From CAZHJE01 sp964532965 (GTDB lineage Bacteria; Patescibacteriota; WWE3; UBA101185; UBA10185): 22,569 nucleotides of DNA. Shown here piece by piece: positions 14,145 to 22,569 of this stretch (position 1 is the first letter of the stretch; each line of letters starts with the position of its first letter). The stretch lies in contig CAZHJE010000008.1 in the NCBI GenBank assembly GCA_964532965.1, positions 1 through 22,569 of the forward strand, written 5' to 3'. A program made the position numbers and the translations under genes. The notes under the pieces are model-generated. The model had not been told where the DNA came from. It saw only the letters and a list, made by a program, of their open reading frames with translations, and did not search any database.

Positions 14145-16609
14145 TTCTTTATTAGCTCCTGTGCACGCTTAATTATATCGCTTGGTAATCCAGCTAGTTT
14201 AGCAACGGCAATGCCGTAACTATTTTGTGCACCTCCTGTAATTATTTTATGCAAAAATACAGGTTCTTTAGTTTCTTCATCAAGGCATACTGCCATTTGA
14301 TAGTTCTTTATTGAGTCTTTATAGAGTTTTTCAAGCTCAATAAGTTCGTGGTAGTGGGTAGCAAATAGTGTTTTTGGCTTTATATTTTGAGTGTTATTTA
14401 TTAAATATTCCGATATTGCCCATGCAATACTAATACCATCATATGTGCTTGTGCCTCTACCAATTTCATCCATAACGATTAAACTTTTCGATGTTGCGTT
14501 ATTTAATATATTGGCAGTTTCAATCATTTCGACCATAAAAGTAGATAATCCAGATGCTATGGCATCAGCCGTACCGCTCCTTACAAATATTTTATCTACA
14601 ATTCCTATACTTGCTTCTTTAGCAGAAACGTAAGATCCCATCTGAGCCATTAAAACAATTATAGCTACCTGCCGAATATATACAGACTTTCCAGCCATGT
14701 TAGGGCCTGTTATTATATGCAGTTGTGTATTTTCATTATTTATATAGGTATCATTAGGAACAAACTGCGTTGGATATATTTCTTTTTCTACTACTGGGTG
14801 TTTACCTTCTATGATATTTATTTTGTCATCCAATGTAATTTGTGGTTTACAGTAGCTTTCTGCTTTAGCCACAAACGCAAAACTCCATATACAATCTAAT
14901 TTGCCAACAGCAGATGCTGCATTTTGTAGCTGTGTATGAAAACCTAACACGTACTCACAAGTTGTTAAGAATAATTTATATTCTATTGTATTAATTTTTT
15001 CTTCTGCACTTAAAACTAGTTCTTCATGTGTCTTTAACTCTGGTGTAATAAACCGTTCGGCATTAACAAGGGTTTGTTTACGTATGTAATCTTTGGGAAT
15101 TGACGTAAGATTAGCTTTACTAACTTCGATATAAAAACCAAATATTTTGTTAAACCTAACTTTTAAAGAACTAATACCTGTTCTTTGCCTTTCTTTTGTT
15201 TCAAGCTCTTCTAACCACTCTTTGCTATTTTCGATATGTTTTTTTAATTGATCTAATTCGTTGCTTACTCCCTGTTTTATGATTCCACCCTGTTTTGTAT
15301 CAATAGGTGGTTCTTCCATAATTATTGTTGTAATAGTAGTTATCACATTACATAAACTATTATCTATGTTATACATCAACTTGGAGATGTATTTGTTATT
15401 CGTATCTTTGAGTAATTCTTTTAATTCCAGAACACTTGTTAAAGTCTCTTTTAAATTTATTAAATCTCTAGGGTTTGCAATTCCTATTGATACTTTTGAA
15501 AGAAGCCGTTCAATGTCATTTATTGAAGATAAAAAATACTTTGTTTGTGCAAATTCGGCAGGATTTACTATAAAATACTCTACAGCGTCTAGTCTTTCTT
15601 GGATACGTTGTTGATCCACAAGTGGTTGTAATAGCCATTGTTTTAGTAGCCTACCACCCATTGCTGTATTAGTATTGTCCAAATGCGTTAACAGAGAGCC
15701 TTTTTTATTATTGTCTCTTATTGTATTAAGTAGCTCTAAGTTAGATATTGTTGCCTTATCTAATATTAGATTGTCTTCTGTTGTGTGATGTTTAATTTTT
15801 TTTATGTGGATTAAATCTGTTTTTTGTGTATCTTTAAGGTAGGAAAGAAGGTGCGCTGCCGCTTTTATGCTTTCGCTTTTGTTGTGTATACCAAAGCTTT
15901 CGACACTGGATATTTTGAAATGCTCATTTAATATGGTCTCATATTCTTTTATCGTTTTAAAATGGGAATATTTATTATATTTAAAAATATTAGTGTTTAT
16001 AGATTTATTTAATGTAGCCAGTATTTCCGCGTTTTCGTATAGGTCTGTGGGTAAAATGCATTCTGTTGGATGGTAATGAGAAAAAAAATTTATTATTAGC
16101 GTGAGTAAATCTGTGTGTGTGCTTTCGTACGTGATAAAATCTCCGGTGCTCATGTCTGATACAGCAAAACCTACAACATGTGAATTTTTGTGATGTGAAA
16201 CGCTAATGCTTGCAATAAAAATGTTTTCTTTAGTATTAACTGTATTGTTGTTAAGAAGTGTTCCGGGTGTAACAACTCTGACAACATCTCTTTCTACAAG
16301 TTTAGATTTATTTGGGTCGCTAAGTTGTTCGCAAATTGCTACTTTGTATCCCTCATTCACAAGCCTTGGTAAATATGTTTCAACGGCATGGTAGGGGATT
16401 CCTGCCATTGGTATGTTTCCATCTTTACCTCTAGACCTTTTTGTTAGTGTTATCCCAAGTATTTTTGATCCAATTTTTGCATCTTCTAAAAAGAGTTCAT
16501 AAAAATCACCTAGCCTAAAAAAAAGAAGACAATCTGGATACTGCTTCTTAATCTTCGCATATTGTGTCATCATTGGTGTTTCAAACTCTTTGTTTTGTTG
16601 TTTTGCCAT
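14135..16609 (-). CDS. mutS: DNA mismatch repair protein MutS
   Basis: Recognises mispaired bases and small loops and, on ATP binding, becomes a sliding clamp that activates MutL. Mismatch-reading Phe-x-Glu is in GDFYELF (Phe36, Glu38). The ABC ATPase has Walker A GPNMAGKS at 635-642, the STFMVEM signature near 690, Walker B LIVMDE at 710-715, and the ATHYHEL histidine near 752. At 824 residues it ends soon after the ATPase domain, without the C-terminal tetramerisation tail of the E. coli protein. The start is ATG 16609; an extended -10-like TGT-TACAAT lies 6 bases before it. First gene of the mutS-mutL operon, diverging from pgi across 57 bp. Confidence 0.97.
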   Translation of the reverse strand: MAKQQNKEFETPMMTQYAKIKKQYPDCLLFFRLGDFYELFLEDAKIGSKILGITLTKRSRGKDGNIPMAGIPYHAVETYLPRLVNEGYKVAICEQLSDPNKSKLVERDVVRVVTPGTLLNNNTVNTKENIFIASISVSHHKNSHVVGFAVSDMSTGDFITYESTHTDLLTLIINFFSHYHPTECILPTDLYENAEILATLNKSINTNIFKYNKYSHFKTIKEYETILNEHFKISSVESFGIHNKSESIKAAAHLLSYLKDTQKTDLIHIKKIKHHTTEDNLILDKATISNLELLNTIRDNNKKGSLLTHLDNTNTAMGGRLLKQWLLQPLVDQQRIQERLDAVEYFIVNPAEFAQTKYFLSSINDIERLLSKVSIGIANPRDLINLKETLTSVLELKELLKDTNNKYISKLMYNIDNSLCNVITTITTIIMEEPPIDTKQGGIIKQGVSNELDQLKKHIENSKEWLEELETKERQRTGISSLKVRFNKIFGFYIEVSKANLTSIPKDYIRKQTLVNAERFITPELKTHEELVLSAEEKINTIEYKLFLTTCEYVLGFHTQLQNAASAVGKLDCIWSFAFVAKAESYCKPQITLDDKINIIEGKHPVVEKEIYPTQFVPNDTYINNENTQLHIITGPNMAGKSVYIRQVAIIVLMAQMGSYVSAKEASIGIVDKIFVRSGTADAIASGLSTFMVEMIETANILNNATSKSLIVMDEIGRGTSTYDGISIAWAISEYLINNTQNIKPKTLFATHYHELIELEKLYKDSIKNYQMAVCLDEETKEPVFLHKIITGGAQNSYGIAVAKLAGLPSDIIKRAQELIKKWE

Positions 16610-16615
16610 AAGACA

Positions 16616-16624
16616 ATTGTAACA
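16616..16624 (-). promoter_or_regulatory. Extended -10 of mutS, near-leaderless
   Basis: TGT-TACAAT on the minus strand (TGn plus a 5/6 hexamer) ends 6 bases before ATG 16609. Transcription would start at the start codon. No Shine-Dalgarno and no -35 are seen. TATACT at 16642-16637 is an alternative -10 giving a leader of about 20 bases. Confidence 0.42.
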
Positions 16625-16640
16625 AATACAGCAAATAGTA

Positions 16641-16646
16641 TATGAT
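16641..16646 (+). promoter_or_regulatory. Candidate -10 of pgi
   Basis: TATGAT ends 20 bases before ATG 16667, with no clear -35. The leader would be about 14 bases, with no good Shine-Dalgarno. It overlaps the alternative mutS -10 on the other strand. Confidence 0.3.
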
Positions 16647-16666
16647 TAGATCAAGAAAGCTGCTCA

Positions 16667-17968
16667 ATGAAATTTAACAACAATAATAAAACTTTTCCAA
16701 TAAGTTACTTTAAAAAATATAGTACAGATAAAACAGTATCTGAATATATAGCGCATCTTAAGAGTTTTTTAGCTGATTACAACTACACAAATTATGAAAG
16801 TTTCGTAGCGCTCGTTTCAGACAAAGCATTTCTAGAACAATCCGCAGTTTTAAAAAATAAATTAGTTACAGCTAGGCTGAAATATATTCTTTTAGTGGGG
16901 ATTGGGGGTTCAAATTTAGGTGTTAAAGCAATATATGATGCGTTGACAGTAACAGAAAAGGTTAATTCTAAACCAACAATCGTTTTTATTGATACAGTAT
17001 ACCCCGAATTATATGAAAACATTTCTAATATACTTAAAAACGTTACATCACCAGAAGAAATATTGATTATTGGTATAAGTAAGTCAGGGACAACATTAGA
17101 AAGTATTGTTAACTTAGATATACTTTTTAGTTTTTTAGGGTCTAAATTTAGTAATATCGAAAGTCGGACAGTGCTAATAAGTGCCAAAGAAACTCCGTTA
17201 TATTACATTGCAAAAGAAAAAGGGATTTTGCTTCTTGAATGTCCAAAAAATGTTAGTGGCAGATATTCTGTTTTTACATCAGTGGGGCTATTTCCGCTTA
17301 TGTGTGCTGGCATTGATGTAACAGATCTGTTGGCTGGTGCTAAAGATATATCTGAGGTTTGTTTAGCAAATGATTTAACAACCAACTGGTGTCTGCAATC
17401 AGCGATCTTTAGTTTATATAATAAAGAACAAGGAAGAGATATAAGTGTGCTTTTTGTGTTTAATCCAAGGCTAGAATCTTTAGCTAAGTGGTATATGCAA
17501 CTTGTTGCAGAAAGCCTCGGGAAAAAAGGAACAGGCATTACACCTTATACCGCAATAGGCTCAACCGATTTACATTCATTAGAGCAATTGCTTATAGGTG
17601 GTATGAAAGATAAATATTTTACGCTGGTAAACGTAGCTTCCACGCATGATAGTAGTAAGTTGCACATGAGCGGGTATTATAGTGATATTTTACCCTTAAT
17701 AAAAAACAGGAGTGTTGTTGATATACAAAATGCAATATATCTTAGTGTTAAAGACACGTGTTTAGAAAAAGATATTTCTTTTGTAGAGGTGAGTTTGAAT
17801 AAGTTGTCCTCATACGAACTTGGTGCTTTTATGCAATTTAAGATGATAGAAACTGCCATTCTTGGTAAACTATTTAATGTCAATGCATTTGATCAACCAG
17901 ATGTTGAACATTACAAAAGGATAACAAAAAGGATTCTTCAAAAGGATGTTATTACGCAAATTATTTAA
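16667..17968 (+). CDS. pgi: Glucose-6-phosphate isomerase
   Basis: Interconverts glucose 6-phosphate and fructose 6-phosphate in the cytoplasm. The two sugar-isomerase domains carry GIGGSNLG at 78-85, the phosphate-binding SKSGTT at 138-143, the NVSGRYSVFTSVGLFP segment at 195-210, catalytic Glu282 in AESLGKKGTG, His303 in STDLHS, and FDQPDVEHYK with Lys417. 433 residues is near the short Gram-positive form (about 450) and well below the 550 of the E. coli enzyme. ATG 16667 is the natural start. With gapA it documents two steps of glycolysis in the window. Its last 23 bases overlap the start of a glycosyltransferase, an operon partner with no evident metabolic link except sugar-phosphate supply. 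Confidence 0.96.
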   Translation: MKFNNNNKTFPISYFKKYSTDKTVSEYIAHLKSFLADYNYTNYESFVALVSDKAFLEQSAVLKNKLVTARLKYILLVGIGGSNLGVKAIYDALTVTEKVNSKPTIVFIDTVYPELYENISNILKNVTSPEEILIIGISKSGTTLESIVNLDILFSFLGSKFSNIESRTVLISAKETPLYYIAKEKGILLLECPKNVSGRYSVFTSVGLFPLMCAGIDVTDLLAGAKDISEVCLANDLTTNWCLQSAIFSLYNKEQGRDISVLFVFNPRLESLAKWYMQLVAESLGKKGTGITPYTAIGSTDLHSLEQLLIGGMKDKYFTLVNVASTHDSSKLHMSGYYSDILPLIKNRSVVDIQNAIYLSVKDTCLEKDISFVEVSLNKLSSYELGAFMQFKMIETAILGKLFNVNAFDQPDVEHYKRITKRILQKDVITQII

Positions 17969-19538
17969 TAAACAAAATATCTTTTTACTTTTAATCATCT
18001 TAATTGGTTTTGTATTTAGAATTAGGCATATTGAATTTGGGTTACCGCATAGTTTTCATGCGGATGAACCGGAAATCGCCGAACTTGCAATTAAATACAC
18101 TTATGAACTTAAAGCCATACTAAAAAACAATGACACATATAAATTAATTCCAGTATCGTATGTTTATGGAACTGTTCCTGCGTATTTTTTTACTGTTTTC
18201 ACAATGCTTTACAGCAAAACAAGCAATATACTTCATATTTCGTTTGATAAAGCCTCGATTTATATATTTTTAAGATCTTTAAATTCAGTACTATCGCTTA
18301 CACTAATCCCCTTAATATACTTTATATTCAAAGAAAGATTTAAGAACACTATAGATACTGAAAGCAAAACAAAATTGTATGCATTATTGTGCGCCTTGTT
18401 AGTAGCGTTGAATTGGAAGTTGATTGTGTTTGCTCACTATCTTAATGTCGATATATTTCTTACCATATTTTTAACAACATCCTATTTATTAATTTTAAAA
18501 TATGTTAATTCTACCAGTGACACTAAATACACCGTGTTGCTTGGTATCTTTGTCGGACTTGCCTTTGGTACAAAAGTTACCGCCCTTTTAGGACTTCCCT
18601 TTTATATGTTGGTGTTTTTATATAAAAAAGAACCTAGAAATATGTTTGCGTTTTTTTTTGTAATTATTGCAACCTTTATTATTACTAATCCTTTTTCTAT
18701 TGCATTTATGCATGATTTTGCTTATAGAGTTTATACTTTAACAACTAAGGAAAACGGTTTAGTATTTGATTCTGTAGATTTAGGATATTTTAAGTCTATT
18801 CACGTACTTTCATTTATATCCACTCCAGTAATATTTTTGCTCTCGGTTCTAGGTTTTATAAAGGTGGTATTCACTATGGCACGTACTAAAAGAATTATGA
18901 TCACCGATATTTTTTTTATAGGCGTATCACTTACTTATATAATATTTTATGCTTTTGGTACGAGAAGGGTAGATAGATGGCTTTTGCCAATAATCCCAAT
19001 TATATTAGTGTATGCTACATATGGCTTTTATATTATAAAACAATACCTAAATACTTATATATTCATTCCAATAGTTTTAGTTATATTTGGATATTATTCA
19101 TATTTTGCATATTTAACATATATACAATTTCAAAAAGAAACTCCAAAGTCACAGGCGTATATTTGGGCACAAAAAAATTTATCTAAACAGTCGAATAAAA
19201 TGGTAATTACTGAAGAAGGGCTAGATCCTATGAACAAGTTACCCGGCACATTGGTATATAAATACAATGTTTATGGCTCGAATAATGCGCAGTTTTTTTT
19301 GGCGCCTAGTCCAATAGGTTATGATTATGTAATTATATCCTCAAGGCCAATGCAAAACTATAAAAATGCCGTTATAAGAGAGCTATACCCATTCTATTAT
19401 GATAGTTGGAAAGCCTTTGAAGATACACTTTCTGACCCTAGTCAGTTTATTTTAATTCAAAGATTTGAACTTCCCAAACCAAATCTTAACGATCTATCAG
19501 ACGTGTATATTTATGAAGCAACTACCTATTCTAAATAA
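17946..19538 (+). CDS. GT39/PMT-like membrane glycosyltransferase, third copy
   Basis: 530-residue GT-C-type membrane protein. The first outer loop reads [13 protein letters not shown] with Asp40-Glu41-Pro, the form seen in dolichyl-phosphate-mannose--protein mannosyltransferase-like bacterial proteins, different from the WFDE/WYDE motif of the other two copies. About ten to eleven membrane segments run to about residue 395, then a soluble tail of about 130 residues. Start ATG 17946 lies within the last codons of pgi, so it is likely translationally coupled; no separate promoter is seen. It ends 13 bp inside the convergent rpoD. Expected to move a sugar from a polyprenyl-phosphate donor to a glycan or protein outside the cell; no substrate can be named. 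Confidence 0.83.
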   Translation: MLLRKLFNKQNIFLLLIILIGFVFRIRHIEFGLPHSFHADEPEIAELAIKYTYELKAILKNNDTYKLIPVSYVYGTVPAYFFTVFTMLYSKTSNILHISFDKASIYIFLRSLNSVLSLTLIPLIYFIFKERFKNTIDTESKTKLYALLCALLVALNWKLIVFAHYLNVDIFLTIFLTTSYLLILKYVNSTSDTKYTVLLGIFVGLAFGTKVTALLGLPFYMLVFLYKKEPRNMFAFFFVIIATFIITNPFSIAFMHDFAYRVYTLTTKENGLVFDSVDLGYFKSIHVLSFISTPVIFLLSVLGFIKVVFTMARTKRIMITDIFFIGVSLTYIIFYAFGTRRVDRWLLPIIPIILVYATYGFYIIKQYLNTYIFIPIVLVIFGYYSYFAYLTYIQFQKETPKSQAYIWAQKNLSKQSNKMVITEEGLDPMNKLPGTLVYKYNVYGSNNAQFFLAPSPIGYDYVIISSRPMQNYKNAVIRELYPFYYDSWKAFEDTLSDPSQFILIQRFELPKPNLNDLSDVYIYEATTYSK

Positions 19539-20611
19539 TCTCTAAGTTGTTTGCTTCGTGATGGATGTCGTAACTTTCTTAACGCTTTTGCTTCTATTTG
19601 TCTTATTCTTTCTCGTGTAACACCAAATTCTTTGCCCACTTCTTCTAGCGTTCTGGTTTTACCATCAGTTATTCCAAACCTTAATTCAAGAACAGTTCTC
19701 TCTCGTGGAGATAGTGTGTGTAATACCTCTGTAATATGCTCTTTTAGCAGTTCGTGACTTGCAGACTCGAATGGTGATTTTACAGAAGTATCCTCTATAA
19801 AATCCTTAAGTGTACTGTCTTCTTCTCTTCCAATAGTTTTTTCAAGCGATGTAGTGTCTTGCATTATTTTAACTATTTCTTTTGCTTTGTCTATTTCTAT
19901 TCCCATTATCTTAGCAACTTCAGATGGTTTTGCCGGTCTTTCAAATTTTTGTTCAAGCTCTCTTTGTATCTTTTTGTACTTATTTATTGTTTCTATCATG
20001 TGTACCGGAATTCTAATGGTTCTTCCTTGATCTGCCATTGCTCTTGTTATTGCTTGCCTAATCCACCAAGTTGCATATGTAGAAAACTTGAATCCCCTAG
20101 TATGGTCAAATTTTTCGACTGCTCTCATAAGACCAATGTTTCCTTCTTGTATTAAATCTAAAAATGACAAGCTCCTGCCCATATACCTTTTCGCAATTGA
20201 TACAACGAGTCTGAGGTTTGCTCGGGTAAGTTTTTCTGCCGCCTTTTTATCACCTTTTTTAATTCTTTTTGCTAAATCAACTTCTTCTTCTGCATGAAGT
20301 AATTCTACTTTTCCGATTTCTTTTAGATACATTCTTACAGGATCTACTGATGTTGTTTTATCTAGTCTTAATTTTGATAAATCAATCTTTTCTTCTGATA
20401 GTTTTTGTGCTTCTTTTTCTGACTCAACATCATAAACATCTACACCTGCGTCAAGCAATCTTCCGTACAAAGTATCTAAAGTATCAATATCATCTTCAGC
20501 ATTTGGAAAAAATTCCAATACTTCAGACTGTGTTAAATAACCCCTTTTTTTGCCTTTTGCAATTAGTTTTTTAATAAATTTTTCTTGATCGTCTTTAATT
20601 ATCTTGTTCAT
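19526..20611 (-). CDS. rpoD: RNA polymerase primary sigma factor (sigma-70, RpoD/SigA)
   Basis: Housekeeping sigma factor. 361 residues: a region 1.1-like helical domain at about 10-60 ([20 protein letters not shown]), 1.2 starting [11 protein letters not shown] at 90-100, region 2 with [15 protein letters not shown] and the -10-reading [13 protein letters not shown] at 176-188, region 3 at about 206-255, and region 4 with [14 protein letters not shown] and the helix-turn-helix [20 protein letters not shown] at 321-340. Region 2 is intact, consistent with the TATAAT boxes in the window. The frame extends 20 codons further upstream, but ATG 20611 is preferred; GGGAG lies only one base before it. 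It overlaps dnaG by 17 bp, as expected for a dnaG-rpoD operon. It ends with TAG. Confidence 0.97.
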   Translation of the reverse strand: MNKIIKDDQEKFIKKLIAKGKKRGYLTQSEVLEFFPNAEDDIDTLDTLYGRLLDAGVDVYDVESEKEAQKLSEEKIDLSKLRLDKTTSVDPVRMYLKEIGKVELLHAEEEVDLAKRIKKGDKKAAEKLTRANLRLVVSIAKRYMGRSLSFLDLIQEGNIGLMRAVEKFDHTRGFKFSTYATWWIRQAITRAMADQGRTIRIPVHMIETINKYKKIQRELEQKFERPAKPSEVAKIMGIEIDKAKEIVKIMQDTTSLEKTIGREEDSTLKDFIEDTSVKSPFESASHELLKEHITEVLHTLSPRERTVLELRFGITDGKTRTLEEVGKEFGVTRERIRQIEAKALRKLRHPSRSKQLRDYLE

Positions 20612-22382
20612 ACTCCCTTTTTTGTTTTGAAAATTTAAATACTTTTTGAGACAAATCTTCAATTCTCTCAATATTCATCTCAAGTTCAGCTTTTTTTAGT
20701 TCTTTTACCAAATCCTCCAGGCTTCTGCTAATAGAGTCTTGCTTTATCCTTTTATATATATTATCAAGTTCTTTACCAAATTGTTTGCTATCTTCAATGT
20801 TTATACTAATATCAGCTAGGTAGAGTTTTTGAGCAAAATCACTTTGCTGTGTGTTGAGTTTATTTATAAACTCTTTAATATTAAACCCCGTACCTAGATT
20901 TTCAATATACTTCTTAAGCTCTAAAAACAGGTTTTGGGTAAATTTATTACTAAAGTCATTTTCGGCTAGTTTATACAACATATCGCGCAAAATTGCAATA
21001 TCTGCGCGCAAAAGCAGGCTTAAAAAGTACTCTTCACGTTTTTGAATTTCGTCTTGTGTACTGGTTTTTGTTTGTTTCAAAGCCTTTTTAATTAATTCTT
21101 GAGTGGTTTCTGCATTTTTTTCTTTAACTATATCAATTAGTACGGTTGTCTCAATATCTACTTCTTCTGAAATTTTCTTTATATAATGGTCTAACACAAC
21201 TGTATTTTTAATTTTTGCTAATTTTGGTGCAAGTTCCTCGATAATTTTCTTTTTTCCGTATGGTTTGTCTTTATCGTGTTGGTCCAGTGCATTTACTAAA
21301 AAGTAGTCGTATATAGGTATTGCTTCTTTTGATAATTTTTTAGCTTTGTCTATATCTTGCTTAATTAATTCGTCTAAATCTTTGTAAGCTTTTGGAATAA
21401 TTGCGACCCTTATATTAAAATCTTGAGTTTCGGCAAGTTCAATTGCACGAAGTGTGGCATTTTGTCCTGCAGTATCATTATCAAAGCATAATGTTAGTTC
21501 TTTAGTATATCGGGCTAGTATCTGCAGCTGTTGTGCTGTTAAGGCTGTACCGGAGCTTGCAATAACATTTTTAATATCAGCTTGATATGCCGATAAGACA
21601 TCCATTTGTCCTTCTACAAACATTGCGCCTTGTTTTTTAATTTCTACTTTATTTTGTACTAGTCCATAAATGTACATACTTTTTTTAAAAACCAATGTTT
21701 CTTGTGTGTTCAAGTATTTTGGCTCGGTATTGTCGAGGGAACGTGCTGTAAAACCAACTACTTTTTCGTTATTGTCTATTAGTGGAAAAACTATTCTATT
21801 TCTAAATTTATCAATATAACCGCTTTCGTTGTTTTTTTGCTTTATTACACCTGCTATAAGTAAATCTTTGTCACTAAAGCCTCTTTTTAACAAAAAACTA
21901 TAGAGAATATCCCACTCATATGGGGCGTATCCTAACCTAAATACCTTAATTGTATCGTTAGTGAGTTTTCTTTTTGTAATTAAGTAGTCACAAGCCTGTT
22001 TTCCAGCTTTGTGGTTTAAAAGCAAATGTTCGTAAAATCTTGTTGTAACTTCATTGATCGTATATATAGTATTTTTTTGCTCAGTATCTTTTGAACCATG
22101 ACTGGTTTTTACTTCGATTCCTGCCATTTCGCCAAGTTTTTTTAAGGCATCATAAAATTCTATTCCCTCTATTTTTTGAACAAATGCAAATATATCGCCC
22201 CCTTCATTACAGCCAAAACATTTATATATCTGAAGGTCAGGTGACACCATAAATGATGGGGTATTTTCGGTATGAAAAGGACATACGCCTTTATAGTTTT
22301 TGCCAGATTTTTTTAATTCGACATAGTTGCCAATTATGTCTACAATATTTAATTTTTGCTTTATCTGAGTTATTTCATCCAT
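20595..22382 (-). CDS. dnaG: DNA primase DnaG
   Basis: Makes RNA primers at the replication fork. N-terminal zinc-binding domain with Cys34, His37, Cys55 and Cys58 (CPFHTE...YKCFGC). The RNA polymerase domain has [11 protein letters not shown] at 191-201 and a Toprim fold with Glu257 in VEGQMD and Asp301/Asp303 in CFDNDTAG. The C-terminal 200 residues are helical and should bind the replicative helicase. 595 residues is the usual length. ATG 22382 ([23 protein letters not shown]) is chosen over TTG 22406 because it matches the conserved family start. It lies first in the dnaG-rpoD operon, about 60 bases downstream of a strong promoter; there is no clear Shine-Dalgarno. Confidence 0.97.
   Translation of the reverse strand: MDEITQIKQKLNIVDIIGNYVELKKSGKNYKGVCPFHTENTPSFMVSPDLQIYKCFGCNEGGDIFAFVQKIEGIEFYDALKKLGEMAGIEVKTSHGSKDTEQKNTIYTINEVTTRFYEHLLLNHKAGKQACDYLITKRKLTNDTIKVFRLGYAPYEWDILYSFLLKRGFSDKDLLIAGVIKQKNNESGYIDKFRNRIVFPLIDNNEKVVGFTARSLDNTEPKYLNTQETLVFKKSMYIYGLVQNKVEIKKQGAMFVEGQMDVLSAYQADIKNVIASSGTALTAQQLQILARYTKELTLCFDNDTAGQNATLRAIELAETQDFNIRVAIIPKAYKDLDELIKQDIDKAKKLSKEAIPIYDYFLVNALDQHDKDKPYGKKKIIEELAPKLAKIKNTVVLDHYIKKISEEVDIETTVLIDIVKEKNAETTQELIKKALKQTKTSTQDEIQKREEYFLSLLLRADIAILRDMLYKLAENDFSNKFTQNLFLELKKYIENLGTGFNIKEFINKLNTQQSDFAQKLYLADISINIEDSKQFGKELDNIYKRIKQDSISRSLEDLVKELKKAELEMNIERIEDLSQKVFKFSKQKREYEQDN
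20613..20617 (-). promoter_or_regulatory. Shine-Dalgarno-like site of rpoD inside dnaG
   Basis: GGGAG on the minus strand is separated from ATG 20611 by one base, much closer than the usual 5-9. It lies within the last codons of dnaG, so ribosomes terminating on dnaG pass directly over it; reinitiation could compensate for the poor spacing. Confidence 0.4.
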
Positions 22383-22451
22383 TTGGTAGGAGCAGGCCTT
22401 TCTCAATTACAAGCAGTGAATGCATATCAACGATAACATTCTATACCACTC

Positions 22452-22500
22452 ATTATATATGTAAAAAAAGTGTTGACAATTTTTTTAGCGTAAAAAATTG
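22452..22500 (-). promoter_or_regulatory. dnaG-rpoD promoter with UP-element-like tract
   Basis: On the minus strand TTGTCA (22479-22474), a 16-bp spacer and a perfect TATAAT (22457-22452). Directly upstream, 22500-22480 reads as a T6 run, four or five mixed bases, then an A7 run, close to the A-tract/T-tract layout of an UP element bound by the RNA polymerase alpha subunits. The predicted start is near 22445, with a 5' leader of about 60 bases. It is the only promoter here with both a good -35 and -10. Confidence 0.65.
22477..22500. repeat. 9-bp inverted repeat upstream of dnaG
   Basis: CAATTTTTT and AAAAAATTG are perfect inverted arms around TAGCGT. One arm overlaps the dnaG -35. The arms are mostly homopolymer A/T, so this may just be the UP-element tracts seen as a dyad. 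A regulator site is possible. Confidence 0.4.
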
Positions 22501-22542
22501 CAGCATACAAGTAGTGAATAAGTTACGATACATAATGGACGA

Positions 22543-22569
22543 ATGTACATTAGAATGAGCACTGGAAAA
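22543..22569 (+). CDS. Possible start of a plus-strand gene, cut by window end
   Basis: ATG 22543 opens a frame that is still open at the last base (nine codons, reading MYIRMSTGK), with a second in-frame ATG at 22555. A CATAAT hexamer at 22531-22536 lies 6 bases before ATG 22543, the same arrangement as at mutS and the mini-ORF. Nine codons cannot identify a protein. The roughly 160 bp between dnaG and this point hold the dnaG promoter and nothing else I recognise. Confidence 0.25.

Noticed and set aside
14391..14899. Plus-strand open frames opposite mutS
   Set aside because: They are antisense to the MutS ATPase domain, hydrophobic through codon complement, and have no start signals.
16613..16620. 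8-bp palindrome ACAATTGT upstream of mutS
   Set aside because: Too short and AT-rich to separate from chance, and it overlaps the stronger -10 reading.
19859..20574. Plus-strand frames opposite rpoD rich in Phe/Leu/Cys
   Set aside because: Complement of Lys/Glu-rich rpoD codons; no ribosome site, promoter or recognisable domain.
22473..22478. Plus-strand TTGACA as a -35 for a rightward promoter
   Set aside because: No -10-like hexamer lies 16-19 bp downstream (the sequence there is an A-run then TTGC). The motif is largely the reverse view of the dnaG TTGTCA box.
22253..22558. 101-codon plus-strand frame over the start of dnaG
   Set aside because: Most of it is antisense to the conserved zinc-binding region of DnaG, it lacks family features, and it crosses the dnaG promoter.
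1..22569. Recoded genetic code (TGA as glycine)
   Set aside because: All conserved proteins are full length under the standard code with no in-frame TGA.
1..22569. CRISPR, insertion sequences, tRNA, phage or defence modules
   Set aside because: No spaced direct repeats, transposase motifs, tRNA cloverleaf or defence-family proteins were seen; intergenic space is too small to hide most of these.

Overview
The window is a dense, AT-rich stretch of bacterial chromosome with intergenic gaps from negative values to about 190 bp. It carries short, minimal versions of housekeeping proteins (an 88-residue thioredoxin, a 361-residue sigma-70, a 433-residue phosphoglucose isomerase). Together with several large GT-C-type membrane glycosyltransferases, this gene content looks like a Candidate Phyla Radiation (Patescibacteria) genome of the Microgenomates/Katanobacteria/Dojkabacteria kind. 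That placement is an inference from protein character and composition; there is no rRNA here. The standard genetic code applies: full-length proteins read through without in-frame TGA. All 18 visible stop codons are TAA (15) or TAG (3). No rRNA, tRNA, CRISPR array, insertion sequence or phage gene was found.

Layout. 1-1577: the tail of a Nudix hydrolase, rsmA (minus), and a SPOUT RNA methyltransferase (plus) cut by a 100-N assembly gap at 1578-1677. 1678-4626 (minus): dacA followed by a PcrA/UvrD helicase whose C-terminus lies in the gap. 4694-6449 (plus): thioredoxin, GAPDH and a coiled-coil protein. 6451-12461: an envelope-glycan region with a GT39-like glycosyltransferase (minus), a 27-codon very basic mini-ORF (plus), uppS (minus), and divergently a Wzz-like protein, a GT-C-like membrane protein and a second GT39-like enzyme (plus). 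12468-16609 (minus): mutS-mutL mismatch-repair operon. 16667-19538 (plus): phosphoglucose isomerase overlapping a third GT39-like enzyme. 19526-22382 (minus): dnaG-rpoD, the primase/sigma core of the macromolecular-synthesis operon, behind a strong-looking promoter. A new plus-strand reading frame may begin at 22543.

How it fits together. UppS makes the polyprenyl-phosphate carrier, GT39/PMT-type enzymes use polyprenyl-phosphate sugars, a Wzz-like protein may control polymer length, and DacA trims peptidoglycan. The window is therefore weighted towards building a decorated cell surface beside core information processing (primase, sigma factor, mismatch repair, PcrA, RsmA) and glycolysis (Pgi, GAPDH).

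The main unusual signals are non-coding. Several genes have a -10-like hexamer, often with an extended TGn, only 5-9 bases before the start codon and no Shine-Dalgarno, which suggests leaderless transcription. A 12-bp perfect palindrome sits between the divergent uppS and wzz promoters. A UP-element-like A/T tract precedes the dnaG promoter. A 15-bp in-frame tandem repeat lies in the mutL ATPase domain. Convergent gene ends overlap or abut with no intrinsic terminators. No clearly new multi-gene system was identified; the basic mini-ORF with its leaderless promoter is the most plausible undescribed gene.
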